DNA of 6,405 nt from Xanthobacteraceae bacterium (GTDB lineage Bacteria > Pseudomonadota > Alphaproteobacteria > Rhizobiales > Xanthobacteraceae), in the NCBI GenBank assembly GCA_030043335.1, contig JASHXX010000381.1:1-6405 (forward strand). The letters are read 5' to 3'. Under the pieces are notes generated by a model that made no database searches, was not told where the DNA came from, and saw only the letters and a list, made by a program, of their open reading frames with translations. The position numbers and the translations under genes are program-made. Every line of letters begins with the position of its first letter. Position 1 is the stretch's first letter. Positions 5,780 through 6,405 of this stretch are shown here, one piece after another.

Positions 5780-6405
5780 ATGGCGGCCGCCGACTACGTC
5801 ATTGTCGGAAGCGGCATCAACGCGCTGGTCGCGGCCGCCCTGCTCGGCCGCAAGGGCCGCAAGGTCGTCTTGGTCGAGCGCAATGACCGCATCGGCGGCT
5901 GCATCCGCACCGAGGAGATCACCGCGCCGGGGTTCATCCACGACGTGATGGCGACGACCTTCGTGCTGTTCCTGACCTCGCCGGCCTACGCCGAGCTTGG
6001 CCCGGAGCTGGAAAAACGCGGCCTGGCATTTGCGCACACGCCGACGCCGACCGCGGTGCTGCTGCCCGACGGCCGCCATGCGGTCCTCGCCATGGACCGC
6101 AAGGCGAATATCGCCGCGTTCGATAATCTTGCCGCCGGCGATGGCGGACGCTTTGCCGCCGATATCGACCGGGTCGGCGCCGATGCGCCGTTCCTGTTCG
6201 CGCTCCTCGGCGGCGCGCTGTGGTCGCGCGCGACCTTCAACATCGTGGCGCGCGAAGGCTGGCGCCGCGGCTTGCGCGGGCTCGCCGGCTTCTTCGGTGA
6301 AGCGCTCGGTACGGCGCGCGGCTGGCTCGAGACCCGCTACCAGTCCGAGGTCGTTCGCGCGCTGTTTGCGCCCTGGGTGCTGCACACTGGGCTCGGCCCC
6401 GAGAG
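5780..6405 (+). CDS. Second CrtI/PYROXD2-like FAD-dependent oxidoreductase (3' end outside the window)
   Basis: An open frame from ATG at 5780 runs to the window edge, giving 208 residues of a protein expected to be near 520. Its start shows DYVIVGSGINAL (5-16), E33 in VVLVER, and GGCIRTEEI (39-47). This is the FAD fold of the same family as the minus-strand gene at 3237-4799. Over residues 5-59 I count 26 identities in 55 ungapped positions with that paralogue. The match stays co-linear to the last residues (LHTGLGPE here, MHLDFAPD there). The third glycine of GxGxxG is Ala15. The ribosome site is only a weak GGGGCAGGG stretch before ATG. Together with the 48-bp gap, this suggests dependence on transcription, perhaps also translation, from the upstream cyclase-family gene. 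A 5-bp GTCGC/GCGAC hairpin (5750-5763) lies in that gap. Family is secure; substrate is unknown. Confidence 0.9.
   Translation, partial: MAAADYVIVGSGINALVAAALLGRKGRKVVLVERNDRIGGCIRTEEITAPGFIHDVMATTFVLFLTSPAYAELGPELEKRGLAFAHTPTPTAVLLPDGRHAVLAMDRKANIAAFDNLAAGDGGRFAADIDRVGADAPFLFALLGGALWSRATFNIVAREGWRRGLRGLAGFFGEALGTARGWLETRYQSEVVRALFAPWVLHTGLGPE

Noticed and set aside
4913..6385. Minus-strand open frame of 490 codons covering the cyclase-family gene and the second flavoprotein gene
   Set aside because: It spans two well-supported plus-strand genes and the gap between them, and shows only low-complexity Arg/Ala/Gly-rich sequence.
3237..6405. Carotenoid biosynthesis cluster based on CrtI-like proteins
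   Set aside because: No phytoene synthase, GGPP synthase or lycopene cyclase gene is seen. The 'cyclase' here is the PF04199 hydrolase type, unrelated to lycopene cyclases.

Overview
This high-GC bacterial segment most likely comes from an alphaproteobacterium of the Bradyrhizobium/Rhodopseudomonas type (Hyphomicrobiales). That placement is inferred from the GC- and GCG/GGC-rich codon use, strong AGGAG-type ribosome sites, and a Tat-like PF04392 substrate-binding protein of a kind greatly expanded in that order. No rRNA, tRNA, CRISPR array or recognisable insertion sequence was seen.

Left block (1-1361): the first 30 bases are the start of a minus-strand gene reading MKVIIAGAGV, the opening of a dinucleotide-binding Rossmann fold, probably an FAD enzyme. 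It diverges from a complete acyl-CoA dehydrogenase gene (183-1361). Their shared upstream region holds a 7-bp inverted repeat.

Middle block (1362-3236): this part is visibly less GC-rich. It has a gene-poor stretch with short inverted repeats, then a small gene for an exported, six-cysteine peptide of unknown function (1651-1878). After that comes an orphan PF04392-type periplasmic binding protein (2101-3090, GTG start). No permease or ATPase gene accompanies it in the window. Two back-to-back hairpins lie between it and the converging gene.

Right block (3237-6405): a PF04199 'cyclase'-type metal-dependent hydrolase (4940-5731) sits between two genes for CrtI/PYROXD2-like FAD oxidoreductases. 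One is complete and divergent (3237-4799, minus). The other starts 48 bp after the hydrolase on the plus strand (5780) and runs off the window. The two are co-linear paralogues. The 140-bp divergent region carries a perfect 15-bp hyphenated palindrome. The layout suggests one co-regulated metabolic module in which two related flavoproteins and a hydrolase act on a common substrate or its successive products. The substrate cannot be read from sequence. This module is the most interesting part of the window. It looks like an uncharacterised catabolic or modification cluster; I see no sign of a defence or mobile system.
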